Positions 6,902 through 13,892 of a DNA stretch of 22,835 nucleotides are shown one piece after another. This DNA is from JAVWIF01 sp036639635 (GTDB taxonomy: Bacteria > Bacillota_I > Bacilli_A > Erysipelotrichales > Erysipelotrichaceae): NCBI GenBank assembly GCA_036639635.1, contig JAVWIF010000025.1:1-22835 (forward strand), written 5' to 3'. Each line of letters starts with the position of its first letter. Within the stretch, counting starts at the first letter, position 1. Below the pieces are notes generated by a model that saw nothing but the letters and a program-made list of their open reading frames with translations, was not told where the DNA came from and searched no databases. Both the position numbers and the translations under genes were made by a program.

Positions 6902-8023
6902 CTATCTTTTATCATATGAACTAGCTATATCCAATATAAAGCGTCCCATCTCTTCAATACAATCACTACATTGTGGGTATACTCCAGTATTATCAAAGAA
7001 AGCATGACCAAACCCTTTGTATAAAATCATTTTAACACGCACATGGGCATGAAATAACTTCGCTCCATATCCTAAATTTTCTATCTTTAAATAATCATGT
7101 TCACCAACAGCAAGAAATGTTGGTGGATTGTTTTTAGGATTTTTTGTATAAGGGTTTAAATAGTCGTTCTTTGAGTCTTTTACTTTTAGTACAGGTTCTA
7201 ATCCCTCATACATACTACTAAACATAGATAACATCTTTGTTAGTTCTTTCGCTTGTTTCTGTGTCATTTGATACTGGTCTATACTCCAATGAAAATAATC
7301 ATCTTCAATACCTGCCATATTTAATGTTGGGTATAATAATAATTGTCCTTTTATCATACCGGCATTTTCTTCTAAATCTCTAGTGGAACAATATTGTGCA
7401 AAGTTCCCTCCTGCACTATCTCCTCCAACAAATAGTAAGTCTTTATTCACACATAAGGCATCAGCGTTCTCAACCACCCATTTTAAAGCCGTGTAACAGT
7501 CTTCATGCCCATAAGGATAAGGATGTTCAGGAGCTAGGCGATAATCCACTGAGATAATCGAAAAAGCAAATTTTTCACACATTAATTTCAAGGATTCTTC
7601 AACCACTCCATGGTGACCTCCAAAAAAAGCACCACCATGCATATAGAATAATACTGGCGAACGTTTAGTTGTATCGCTTTGGTAGTAATGGAACATTGCT
7701 ATTTCATAACCGTCACTTGCTTTTACTTTTATTTCATCTATTGTAATTTCTTTCGTACAAGAAGGTGCGCTCTTAATTGCATTAAACATTTTTCTTGAGT
7801 TTGCAATTCCTTTTTCAGAAATATCTATCTCTAACATTTTATTGGGTAGTATTTTAAGAATTTGTAGTTGCTTTTTCATGTCTTCATATAGACGAGGATC
7901 AACTGCCCCTATCTCATCACTTTCAGGAATGCGTTTAATAAGCAGTGGAGCACCCATATAGGTATCTTCTACTGCTCGCTCCTTTAGTAAGTTCAATAAG
8001 TTTTCATCATATTTCTTATTCAT
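6902..8023 (-). CDS. Alpha/beta hydrolase, HSL-type esterase/lipase
   Basis: A 373-aa protein. The core fold starts near residue 95. MHGGAFFGG (128-136) is the HGG oxyanion-hole motif of hormone-sensitive-lipase-like esterases, and YRLAPEHPYP (161-170) is equally typical. The nucleophile elbow GDSAGG (201-206) gives Ser203, with Asp310 (VGEHD) and His340 (GFGHAF) completing the triad. The first 95 residues form a helical cap region. No signal peptide, so cytoplasmic. Start: GGAGGG (minus strand, 8036-8031) lies 7 nt before ATG 8023. The TTG 15 nt further upstream overlaps this site and is rejected. Members hydrolyse short acyl esters, but the physiological substrate is not predictable. It is transcribed alone. 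Confidence 0.88.
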   Translation of the reverse strand: MNKKYDENLLNLLKERAVEDTYMGAPLLIKRIPESDEIGAVDPRLYEDMKKQLQILKILPNKMLEIDISEKGIANSRKMFNAIKSAPSCTKEITIDEIKVKASDGYEIAMFHYYQSDTTKRSPVLFYMHGGAFFGGHHGVVEESLKLMCEKFAFSIISVDYRLAPEHPYPYGHEDCYTALKWVVENADALCVNKDLLFVGGDSAGGNFAQYCSTRDLEENAGMIKGQLLLYPTLNMAGIEDDYFHWSIDQYQMTQKQAKELTKMLSMFSSMYEGLEPVLKVKDSKNDYLNPYTKNPKNNPPTFLAVGEHDYLKIENLGYGAKLFHAHVRVKMILYKGFGHAFFDNTGVYPQCSDCIEEMGRFILDIASSYDKR

Positions 8024-8298
8024 TTCTAATCCCTCCAAATTATTGTTGATTTTGAATCATTATAATATTACTTACGCAAGTGGTATGGTAAATTGCACCT
8101 ATTCATATATCATATCTAATTTTCTTTGTATTTCAATGAGCAATCGTTTCTATTTAGATACTCTCCCTTTAATTTCAATAGTATTGTTCAAAACGAGGAC
8201 AAAGCTTCTTAAAAAAGCATAGGCAATTATCACCATGACGACTTCACACTTTATTGTCCTATCTTTTCTAAATCATGCATCACCCCACTATTCACAAA

Positions 8299-8339
8299 GA
8301 AACATTCATCTTTTTGAACATAAGAAAGTTGAATGTTTC
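8299..8339. repeat. Hairpin-forming inverted repeat
   Basis: GAAACATTCA (8299-8308) and TGAATGTTTC (8330-8339) pair perfectly over 10 bp. After a T-T mismatch they can extend by CTTT/AAAG. No T-run follows on either strand, so it is not a standard terminator. Confidence 0.5.
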
Positions 8340-8445
8340 GATGCTAGTATCTTATTATTTACTTGTACTTTTTCATATAGTTCTATTTTATCATTCTTCA
8401 TATTATTGTCTATATTATAAACCTTTTTTATTTGAACTAGTGAGA

Positions 8446-8477
8446 AACTAAAAGACCGCATACTTATTGCAGTCCTT
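8446..8477 (-). terminator. Terminator after nagA
   Basis: On the minus strand AAGGACTGC (8477-8469) pairs with GCGGTCTTT (8459-8451), 9 bp with two G-U pairs and a 9-nt loop, followed by TTTAGTTT. It begins 1 nt after the nagA stop. Confidence 0.65.
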
Positions 8478-8478
8478 G

Positions 8479-9612
8479 TTATCTATAATCATGAATAACA
8501 TCTTGATTAACCAGTGTTAGGATTGTAAAATCTTCATTAGTTACGACCACATCTCCTGCAAACCCGATTGCTATTTTTCCTTGTTTTAAATGATACTGTT
8601 GTGCTGGATTTACTGCTGCCATCGTTACAATGTCAGCGATACTACATCCACAATATGTCATCATATTACGCGCTGCTTGTGGCAGAGAAAGCGTACTACC
8701 AGCAATTCTATGCGTTTCTATTACCGTAGCTTGTCCATTTTTGATACTAATATTTTTACCTGAAAACGTATAACACCCATCTGCTAATCCTTTACAAGGA
8801 TTAGCATCACTTATCAACACAATACGTTGTTTCCCAATTGTTTGATAGGTTGCTTTCACTACATCTTTATGAACATGAAAACCATCTACAATTAATTCAC
8901 ACATCAAATTTGATAAAAAAGCAGCACTAACTAAACCAGGCGCACGATGAACATGTTGACTCATAGCATTATATAAATGTGTAATACCACTTGCCCCATA
9001 AGCTTGTGCTTCTAAGCCTTGTGCACAAGTCGCATTCGAGTGTCCTATATTCACTATAATTTCATGACTTGTAGCGACTTGAATAAGAGGTAATGCTCCT
9101 GGTAATTCAGGTGCTATTGTAATTGATTTAATCTTAGAGGAAATTGATTCATACCTAGCTAATTCAGTTATATCTGGATTTCTTAAACAGCCTTCTTTCA
9201 TAACAGCCTTTTGTTCAACATTTAGAAATGGTCCTTCCATATGGATTCCAATTAAATTTGGACAATCTACTTCTTCATATTGTTTTAAAATACGACAGTA
9301 ATCCTCAGTTTGTTCACAAACTAAACTAGCAAGAAATCCCGTAACCCCTTCTGCTAAATAACAATCGGCAATTTTTTTAATATCTTCTTTTTCGCAAGTA
9401 TTAAAATCATAGCCCAAAGAACCGTGCGTATGCATATCTAATAAACCTGGGATTACATAATTACCTTGTGCATCAATTTTTTGATCACATGCTACTTGTT
9501 GATTGTCGGCATAGATACCCACAATCTTCTTATCTTCAATCAAAATAGAACCATTAAGAATCTCATTTTTTCCATCTAAAATCAAATGCCCATTGCTAAT
9601 TAATGTTCTCAT
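8479..9612 (-). CDS. nagA: N-acetylglucosamine-6-phosphate deacetylase
   Basis: A 377-aa protein of normal NagA length. It hydrolyses GlcNAc-6-P to glucosamine-6-P and acetate in amino-sugar catabolism and cell-wall recycling, in the cytoplasm. Metal and active-site motifs of the amidohydrolase fold are all present: DMHTHG (59-64; H61, H63), HMEGPFLN (124-131; E126), NIGHSNAT (188-195; H191), THLYNAM (211-217; H212), VDGFHVH (242-248) and ISDA with catalytic D269. Start: GAGGATAAG just upstream of ATG 9612. It is the third gene of a leftward operon behind two tiny related genes, 11 nt after the second. No nagB or PTS gene is nearby, which is less usual for nagA. Confidence 0.95.
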   Translation of the reverse strand: MRTLISNGHLILDGKNEILNGSILIEDKKIVGIYADNQQVACDQKIDAQGNYVIPGLLDMHTHGSLGYDFNTCEKEDIKKIADCYLAEGVTGFLASLVCEQTEDYCRILKQYEEVDCPNLIGIHMEGPFLNVEQKAVMKEGCLRNPDITELARYESISSKIKSITIAPELPGALPLIQVATSHEIIVNIGHSNATCAQGLEAQAYGASGITHLYNAMSQHVHRAPGLVSAAFLSNLMCELIVDGFHVHKDVVKATYQTIGKQRIVLISDANPCKGLADGCYTFSGKNISIKNGQATVIETHRIAGSTLSLPQAARNMMTYCGCSIADIVTMAAVNPAQQYHLKQGKIAIGFAGDVVVTNEDFTILTLVNQDVIHDYR

Positions 9613-9623
9613 TTTCTTATCCT

Positions 9624-9869
9624 CTATATCTGTATTTTTACAATCTCTCCATCTACAGTTTCTATATCCACTAATAATAAACCTTTATAATCTTTTCTCA
9701 TAAGTTTAAATAACTTCTCAATTAAGACAAGTTGCTCCTTATTGAAGGTAATCTCTGTTTGTTTACGTAATGTAAGAGAAAGTCCCTTTTGTATCATTTT
9801 ATTAAACACCAAAGCATTTGGTATTGGTATAAAAAGTTTGGTATCCTTTGTATGAATATATATTTTCAT
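9624..9869 (-). CDS. Small conserved-type protein, 81 aa, paralogue-like to the upstream 73-aa gene
   Basis: The N-terminal half has a beta-like start (MKIYIHTKDTKLFIPIPNAL). A charged helical middle follows, then a C-terminal beta-hairpin-like segment (KGLLLVDIETVDGEIVKIQI, 62-81). The layout, short N-terminal strand with a (V/I)P(L/I) stretch and then a terminal G-x-x-x-V-D/E-x-x-x-x-(D/E)G-x-x-V-x-I, matches the preceding 73-aa protein. From memory it also matches small clostridial proteins found beside SHOCT-like/DUF4097 (YvlB-type) genes. No signal peptide. The gene starts 1 nt after the upstream stop without a strong ribosome binding site, which suggests translational coupling. nagA follows 11 nt later. 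Function unknown. Confidence 0.7.
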   Translation of the reverse strand: MKIYIHTKDTKLFIPIPNALVFNKMIQKGLSLTLRKQTEITFNKEQLVLIEKLFKLMRKDYKGLLLVDIETVDGEIVKIQI

Positions 9870-9870
9870 C

Positions 9871-10092
9871 TTATTCTACAATAATTTCTACATGGTCACC
9901 TTCAGCAGAATCAACTTCTACGATAGTACCAATTACACCATTTTCAATCATTTGATAAATCATCTTAATATCAATATCTTTTAACGCATCATTCGCAGCT
10001 ATCTGAGGCATTTCCATGCCCATATCTAGCCCTATCTTTACAATTGCTAAAGGAAGATTAACTTTTACATGATCCCCATTATAAATAATCAA
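9871..10092 (-). CDS. Small SHOCT-like/DUF4097-associated-type protein, 73 aa
   Basis: The pattern KVNLPLAIVKIGLDMGM (9-25), an acidic helical middle and GTIVEVDSAEGDHVEIIVE (55-73) resembles a short module seen at the N-terminus of, or beside, DUF4097/YvlB-type envelope-stress proteins in Firmicutes. That assignment is from memory and tentative. The start is the TTG at 10092. No in-frame ATG or GTG lies between it and the upstream TAG, and the only Shine-Dalgarno-like string (ATAGG) is about 14 nt away, so translation may be weak. It is the first gene of the leftward set with the 81-aa protein and nagA. A palindrome and probable promoter lie at 10123-10168. Confidence 0.65.
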   Translation of the reverse strand: MIIYNGDHVKVNLPLAIVKIGLDMGMEMPQIAANDALKDIDIKMIYQMIENGVIGTIVEVDSAEGDHVEIIVE

Positions 10093-10122
10093 CGAACAAA
10101 AATGAACCTATCATCCGTTGAG

Positions 10123-10168
10123 TTTATCGCCTATTAGTTGTGTACTAATCAACCATTAGTTGATTAGT
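10123..10168 (-). promoter_or_regulatory. Probable promoter with palindrome for the nagA operon
   Basis: A perfect 10-bp inverted repeat ACTAATCAAC / GTTGATTAGT (10144-10153, 10159-10168; loop CATTA) covers a minus-strand TTGATT box (10152-10147). A GATAAA box (10128-10123) lies 18 bp downstream. No T-run follows the dyad, so an operator reading is preferred over a terminator for the gene at 10177. Confidence 0.45.
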
Positions 10169-10176
10169 GTTAATAT

Positions 10177-10602
10177 TTAGAAGTATTCATCATCAAATCC
10201 TGCATCATATTCCTTTAGATTTTCTAGCCATTCAGGAAGATCACTTTTTATAATAGAACATAAAAAATCGTAATCTAACGTCGAAACAATTCCTGTTTCA
10301 CTCATGTATTTATAAAATTTCTTAATGCTAGCAGCATTTGCTTTTATCGATGCCACACTTGACCACATCGCTTTTCGGATGAACCAATCACTTAAGTATC
10401 CAGAAATAGATGTAATTCCAGCTTGTATGTTTTGCGGTTCATAATAATTTAAATAATCGTTAATATAAAACTCCACATTCATTATATGGTTTTTAATTGT
10501 CTTATTGCTTAGATTCTGACTTTGTAAATGCTTTTCAAATTGTTCCAAGTACTGCTTGTTTGTTTGTATGTTTTTTTCGATTTCTATTTCATCCTTATCC
10601 AT
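10177..10602 (-). CDS. Stand-alone integrase SAM-like (core-binding) domain protein
   Basis: A 141-aa protein. Residues 15-110 (YLEQFEKHLQSQNLSNKTIK, then EFYINDYLNYY and ASIKKFYKYM) fit the N-terminal SAM-like DNA-binding domain of tyrosine recombinases (phage_int_SAM family). The catalytic domain with its R-H-R-Y residues is absent, and the stop codon is followed by regulatory DNA, not by a degraded catalytic domain. The acidic tail (LEEYDAG-type) ends the protein. From memory, similar short proteins occur widely in Firmicutes as hypotheticals, so this is probably a domesticated DNA-binding protein and not a truncated integrase. Start: AAGGAGA about 9 nt before ATG 10602. A minus-strand TATAAT lies near 10635. 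Confidence 0.75.
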   Translation of the reverse strand: MDKDEIEIEKNIQTNKQYLEQFEKHLQSQNLSNKTIKNHIMNVEFYINDYLNYYEPQNIQAGITSISGYLSDWFIRKAMWSSVASIKANAASIKKFYKYMSETGIVSTLDYDFLCSIIKSDLPEWLENLKEYDAGFDDEYF

Positions 10603-10672
10603 TTATAAATTCTCCTTTACCTTACTATTATTATACACGAAACCCTATTCTAACACACTAATTCATTTAGAA

Positions 10673-10708
10673 AAAACGAATACTTTTGCATAGTTAAGTA
10701 CTCGTTTT
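10673..10708 (-). terminator. Terminator after the C39-type peptidase gene
   Basis: On the minus strand AAAACGAGTACTT (10708-10696) pairs with AAGTATTCGTTTT (10685-10673), 13 bp with one G-U pair, followed by more T. It separates the peptidase from the SAM-like gene. Confidence 0.75.
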
Positions 10709-10725
10709 ATTTAGGATTTCTTATT

Positions 10726-11547
10726 TTACCAAATATAAGCAGGTTCTTCACCATTCACTAATGCATATAATAATTCTTCACTTGTAACAATCTTTAATCC
10801 TCCATAAGTTTCATCTTGTACCTTATGGTAAGGATCAATATAGTAGTATTTTGCGATTTGACTACTATCTTGTGCTAACACATAGCCAGTTACTAAAATC
10901 ACATGATTAGCAGTTGGAAGATTTGGGTAGAGTGCTTGTAAATCAACAGCAACAAATACAGGATCACCACTCTTCATATCTTGTTTTACTCTTTGTTCGA
11001 AATCATTTTTAATTTGAGGATTGGTATCTAATCTCTTAATTGTTTGAACATGATATCCGATATCATTTACACCAACGTTTTCATTATGAAAAATATATTT
11101 ATTGGCAACTCTTTTTAAGTCCTCGTATTCAGTTCCTGTTTTTGCGGAAGTATTCATTTCAATTGCCAAACGTTCTTGGCTCATTGTAATTCCATGATGA
11201 TTTAAAACCATTTGTAAACAAGCAGGTACACAATAATAACTATTTTCTTGAATCCTTTGATGAATTGGTAATAGTACTTTAGTATTTGGTTCAGTTTTCG
11301 GCGTACTTATTTCACTACTTGGTTGTGGTTCTTCTACTTTTATAGGCGCAGGTTCTTCTTGATTTACTACTGGGGTTTCTTCTTTTGCTTTTTCCTCTAC
11401 TGGTTTTTTTACCTCGCTAACTTTAGGTGTTGTTGCTGTTTGTTGCTTTTCCTTATTATCATTCATAGAGAAATAATAAACAGTAAAAATTATGCTTGCC
11501 GAAATAAGGACAACAGCTACACAAATAGATAACATTTTTTTAGACAT
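10726..11547 (-). CDS. Membrane-anchored C39-fold cysteine peptidase domain protein
   Basis: A 273-aa protein. A positively charged start and one hydrophobic segment (about residues 6-26) act as signal anchor. Residues 30-95 form a Lys/Glu/Pro-rich wall-spanning linker. The C39-like domain (about 96-273) has YYCVPACLQMVLNHHG with candidate nucleophile C106, ANHVILVTGY with H215 and YYIDPYH with D238, the usual Cys-His-Asp order. Such Peptidase_C39_2 domains occur as secreted proteins of mostly unknown substrate. There is no ABC exporter fused or adjacent, so this is not a bacteriocin-exporter peptidase. Start: AAGAAGG 8 nt before ATG 11547. It lies 98 bp downstream of the anti-sigma gene without a clear terminator between them, so it may belong to the sigma regulon or operon. 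Confidence 0.82.
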   Translation of the reverse strand: MSKKMLSICVAVVLISASIIFTVYYFSMNDNKEKQQTATTPKVSEVKKPVEEKAKEETPVVNQEEPAPIKVEEPQPSSEISTPKTEPNTKVLLPIHQRIQENSYYCVPACLQMVLNHHGITMSQERLAIEMNTSAKTGTEYEDLKRVANKYIFHNENVGVNDIGYHVQTIKRLDTNPQIKNDFEQRVKQDMKSGDPVFVAVDLQALYPNLPTANHVILVTGYVLAQDSSQIAKYYYIDPYHKVQDETYGGLKIVTSEELLYALVNGEEPAYIW

Positions 11548-11645
11548 ATAGGCCTTCTTTCTATTGGTAGTAAATAGCCAATGAGGTTGTCAACTTAACC
11601 TCTTCTCTACTTATTCAACGAACGAAGCAAACAATATATTTCGTT

Positions 11646-12776
11646 TTATTTAAAATACCACGACACTTTTTCTAATTTTTCTAATTCTTCTCTACTAGTT
11701 GCAATCACATCCGCACTATATATCGTATCTTTTACATTTACATAAAACCGATAAATAGGGAGACGATATGGTAAATAATTAATAAACGTATCATCGCTAT
11801 ATATTAGTTCAACACCAACAATATTTTTTGAAGTAAGTGAAACTACCGGCATATTGTTTGACGTATATCCACCTTCTAAGAGTGTTTTAGTTGCTTCTTT
11901 AACATCCAATATCGATAATTTCCCAATTTCTCTTTGATGTTTTACATTTGGTATATTGATACTTGGACAAAAGATTGGCTCACTTGTATTTGTGTCATAG
12001 GTTTCTTCTATCGAAAATACAACACTCTTTTGTTCCTTTGCTTTTTCATTTATCATAACTTCATAAGTATTATTTCTAGTAAGCAATTGATACGTTGGAT
12101 TTTTAATATCCGTGGCACTTTGCACTTGAGGGAAAAATGTTTTAGCAAGCTCAACCATTTGCTTAGCATCTGAACTTATATCTGATGCATATCGTTCATT
12201 GCCTATAATTGATACACTATCATTTTCTTTTACACGAAGCGTTAGCTTGTCACTCTCAATTTTATATACATGATCACGTACATCACTTGTTAATGCATTG
12301 TGAATTCCTAATTTATTTGCTATCGCACTTAAAGTTATTCTATATTCTTCATCATCATAACGTTTAAATTCTCCTCGTTCGTTTTTGGTGCGTTCGTATT
12401 CATACACGGAGAGTTCTTTAATATCTGTTTGTATGGTGTGGGTTTCATTCTTTTTTATTTCTAGAAAAGGAGATGAACTATCCATTTTTTTACTTATTCC
12501 TAATCCACCATAAGAGCGATACCATTGTGGTTTGTAGCATTGTTCATAGGATACTTCATCCTCTATCTTATTGATAGCTATCGGTTCTGCTTGATGTGGC
12601 ATTTGCTTTTGAAGCAATACTACGCTTAATAAAACAAGACAAATAACACTTGCAAATATAAGCACATGTTGTTTTCTTTTAGGAGTGAAAGAAGGTTCCA
12701 TCATAGCATTTTTTAATGCTTGTTTATGCTCTTTCGTTAACGAAAAACGATCCAACTCTTCTTTATATTTCTTCAT
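11646..12776 (-). CDS. Probable membrane anti-sigma factor
   Basis: A 376-aa protein with a short cytoplasmic N-terminus (about 36 residues, YKEELDRFSLTKEHKQALKN), one membrane helix (about 37-56, VLIFASVICLVLLSVVLL) and a large extracellular domain of about 315 residues that I do not recognise. Architecture and position, immediately after an ECF sigma gene and overlapping it by 14 nt, make an anti-sigma factor the likely role. It would hold the sigma factor at the membrane until an external signal acts on the outer domain. The classic zinc-binding HxxxCxxC motif is absent. Start: AAAGGAAG lies 9 nt before ATG 12776. The GTG three codons upstream overlaps this site. The assignment rests on context more than on sequence. 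Confidence 0.75.
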   Translation of the reverse strand: MKKYKEELDRFSLTKEHKQALKNAMMEPSFTPKRKQHVLIFASVICLVLLSVVLLQKQMPHQAEPIAINKIEDEVSYEQCYKPQWYRSYGGLGISKKMDSSSPFLEIKKNETHTIQTDIKELSVYEYERTKNERGEFKRYDDEEYRITLSAIANKLGIHNALTSDVRDHVYKIESDKLTLRVKENDSVSIIGNERYASDISSDAKQMVELAKTFFPQVQSATDIKNPTYQLLTRNNTYEVMINEKAKEQKSVVFSIEETYDTNTSEPIFCPSINIPNVKHQREIGKLSILDVKEATKTLLEGGYTSNNMPVVSLTSKNIVGVELIYSDDTFINYLPYRLPIYRFYVNVKDTIYSADVIATSREELEKLEKVSWYFK

Positions 12777-13266
12777 CAAATTCACTTCCTTTCAAGTCTT
12801 CTTTTAGCTTCTTTCTAGCTCGATTCAGCCATGTTAAAACTGTTGCTTGTTTTTTGTTAAGTATTTCTGCAATTTCTCTTACACTGTATTCTTCATAATA
12901 AAACAAATATACAACATCACGATATTTCTGAGGGAGTCTTTTAACATAAGGTAATATCTCTAAAGATTCAGAGGGATTTGTATAGCTTTCATATTGATCT
13001 AATAATTGTTCATGTTTTCTTAATTTATCATATTTCCAATGATCCTTACATGTATTCATTGCGACTTGAAGAATCCATGCTTTTTCTTTATAACAGTTCT
13101 CAAAGACTGGTCTTTTCTTCATTATTTTTATAAACACATCTTGTAAAACATCCTGTGCATCGGCTTCATTATGCATATGTGCTAAAATTACTCTAAATGT
13201 CATATCACCATAAACATCGATTATCTCTTCGATAGAATCACATACATTTTCTTTCATTGAATCCAT
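12763..13266 (-). CDS. ECF-type RNA polymerase sigma factor
   Basis: A 167-aa protein of normal ECF length with sigma-2 and sigma-4 domains. Region 2 is about residues 15-85: ADAQDVLQDVFIKIMKKRP, then AWILQVAMNTCKDHWK. Region 4 is about residues 108-157: LPQKYRDVVYLFYYEEYSVR, then IAEILNKKQATVLTWLNRARKKL, with the helix-turn-helix that reads the -35 element. Sigma-3 is absent, as expected. Start: AGAGGGG lies about 11 nt before ATG 13266. An in-frame ATG three codons on is less well placed. The anti-sigma gene overlaps its 3' end, so the two are made together. Its regulon cannot be seen here, but the C39-type peptidase downstream is an obvious candidate member. Confidence 0.92.
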   Translation of the reverse strand: MDSMKENVCDSIEEIIDVYGDMTFRVILAHMHNEADAQDVLQDVFIKIMKKRPVFENCYKEKAWILQVAMNTCKDHWKYDKLRKHEQLLDQYESYTNPSESLEILPYVKRLPQKYRDVVYLFYYEEYSVREIAEILNKKQATVLTWLNRARKKLKEDLKGSEFDEEI

Positions 13267-13310
13267 ACTTTTATGTTCCCCTCTCTACTTAAACAACGAT
13301 TTTGTGACGT

Positions 13311-13339
13311 ATTATATTTCCTTTATTACAAATTGTTTC
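13311..13339 (-). promoter_or_regulatory. Possible promoter of the sigma/anti-sigma genes
   Basis: On the minus strand GAAACA (13339-13334), 17 bp, TATAAT (13316-13311). The -10 box is good and the -35 box is not sigma-A-like. An autoregulated ECF promoter is possible, but I could not fit a standard -35 plus CGTC-type -10 at the normal spacing. Confidence 0.35.
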
Positions 13340-13350
13340 CTATTTCGTTA

Positions 13351-13379
13351 TTTACTTACTATCTAATCCATTATACAAT
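13351..13379 (+). promoter_or_regulatory. Promoter of the Lrp/aminotransferase operon
   Basis: TTTACT (13351-13356), 17 bp, TACAAT (13374-13379). The leader is about 20 nt and contains AAAGGTGATGAG before ATG 13404. Confidence 0.55.
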
Positions 13380-13403
13380 AGAAACAGAAAAGGTGATGAG
13401 ATT

Positions 13404-13892
13404 ATGAAAAAAGAGTTATTATTATCTCTATTAGAAACGAATGCTAGATACTCTACAAGAGATTTGGCAGATGTTTTATTGGAGGATGAAGAAAGTGTTA
13501 TTCATACCATGGAAGACTTACAAAAGAAAAAAATTATTTGTGGTTACCATACCATCATTAACTGGGATAAAACAAACAAAGATAAAGTAATGGCTTTAAT
13601 TGAAGTTGATGTTACACCAGAACGTGATTATGGTTATGATCGTGTAGCAAAAAATATCTATCGTTATCCAGAAGTAGATACCATGTATTTAATGAGTGGA
13701 AAAAGTGAATTTATAGTTATTATTTATGGAAGAACGATGCAAGAAATATCAAACTTTGTAGGAGCAAAATTAGCTACAACCGAAAATGTTGTTTCTACAT
13801 CTACCTTCTTTGTGTTGAAAGAATATAAGATCAATGGTGTAGTTTTAGGGGAAGACGAAAAGCCTGCTGAAAGATTGGTTGTGACTCCGTAA
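13404..13892 (+). CDS. Lrp/AsnC-family transcriptional regulator
   Basis: A 162-aa protein. The N-terminal winged helix-turn-helix (about residues 1-52) has LLETNARYSTRDLADVLLED and ends in the family-typical IICGYHTIINWDK. The C-terminal RAM/AsnC ligand-binding domain (about 62-140) has the beta-alpha-beta-beta pattern, including VDTMYLMSGKSEFIVIIYG, where the G-x-(S/Y)-D/E stretch is the usual effector-facing part. Members sense amino acids and control amino-acid metabolism. The stop codon overlaps the aminotransferase start by one base (TAATG), so the two are translationally coupled. Inferred: it regulates this operon in response to an amino acid or its keto acid. Start set by AAAGGTGATGAG before ATG 13404. 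Confidence 0.9.
   Translation: MKKELLLSLLETNARYSTRDLADVLLEDEESVIHTMEDLQKKKIICGYHTIINWDKTNKDKVMALIEVDVTPERDYGYDRVAKNIYRYPEVDTMYLMSGKSEFIVIIYGRTMQEISNFVGAKLATTENVVSTSTFFVLKEYKINGVVLGEDEKPAERLVVTP

Larger units (their letters stand above)
8024..8478. other. Gene-free gap of 455 bp with several inverted repeats
   Basis: Next to the hydrolase start is its leader: TATAAT on the minus strand (8064-8059) with a dyad ACTTACGCAAGT (8070-8081) directly upstream and no good -35 box. Further on is an inverted pair AGGACAA (8196-8202) / TTGTCCT (8254-8260), then a longer hairpin at 8299-8339. A 61-codon plus-strand frame (8235-8420) has no ribosome binding site and an untypical composition, so it is not called. 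The nagA terminator ends the gap. Confidence 0.55.

Noticed and set aside
8235..8420. 61-codon plus-strand frame in the gap before the nagA terminator
   Set aside because: No ribosome binding site, composition rich in Ser, Phe and Leu as expected from AT-rich non-coding DNA, and it spans a hairpin at 8299-8339.
10177..10602. Truncated integrase marking a mobile element
   Set aside because: The gene has its own start signals and a clean stop, with no attachment-site repeats and no catalytic-domain debris downstream.
11323..11532. 69-codon plus-strand frame opposite the peptidase gene
   Set aside because: It is antisense to the Lys/Glu/Pro-rich linker and signal anchor. The Phe/Tyr/Cys-rich product is what the reverse of such codons gives.
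10726..11547. Bacteriocin processing and export system
   Set aside because: The C39-like domain is on a single-pass anchored protein with no ABC exporter and no double-glycine leader peptide nearby. The ABC pair at 15212-16869 lacks a C39 domain and is far away.
13300..13345. Classical ECF autoregulatory promoter before the sigma gene
   Set aside because: A GGAAAC-like and a CGTC-like string are present, but they are 25 bp apart, well outside the usual 16-17 bp.
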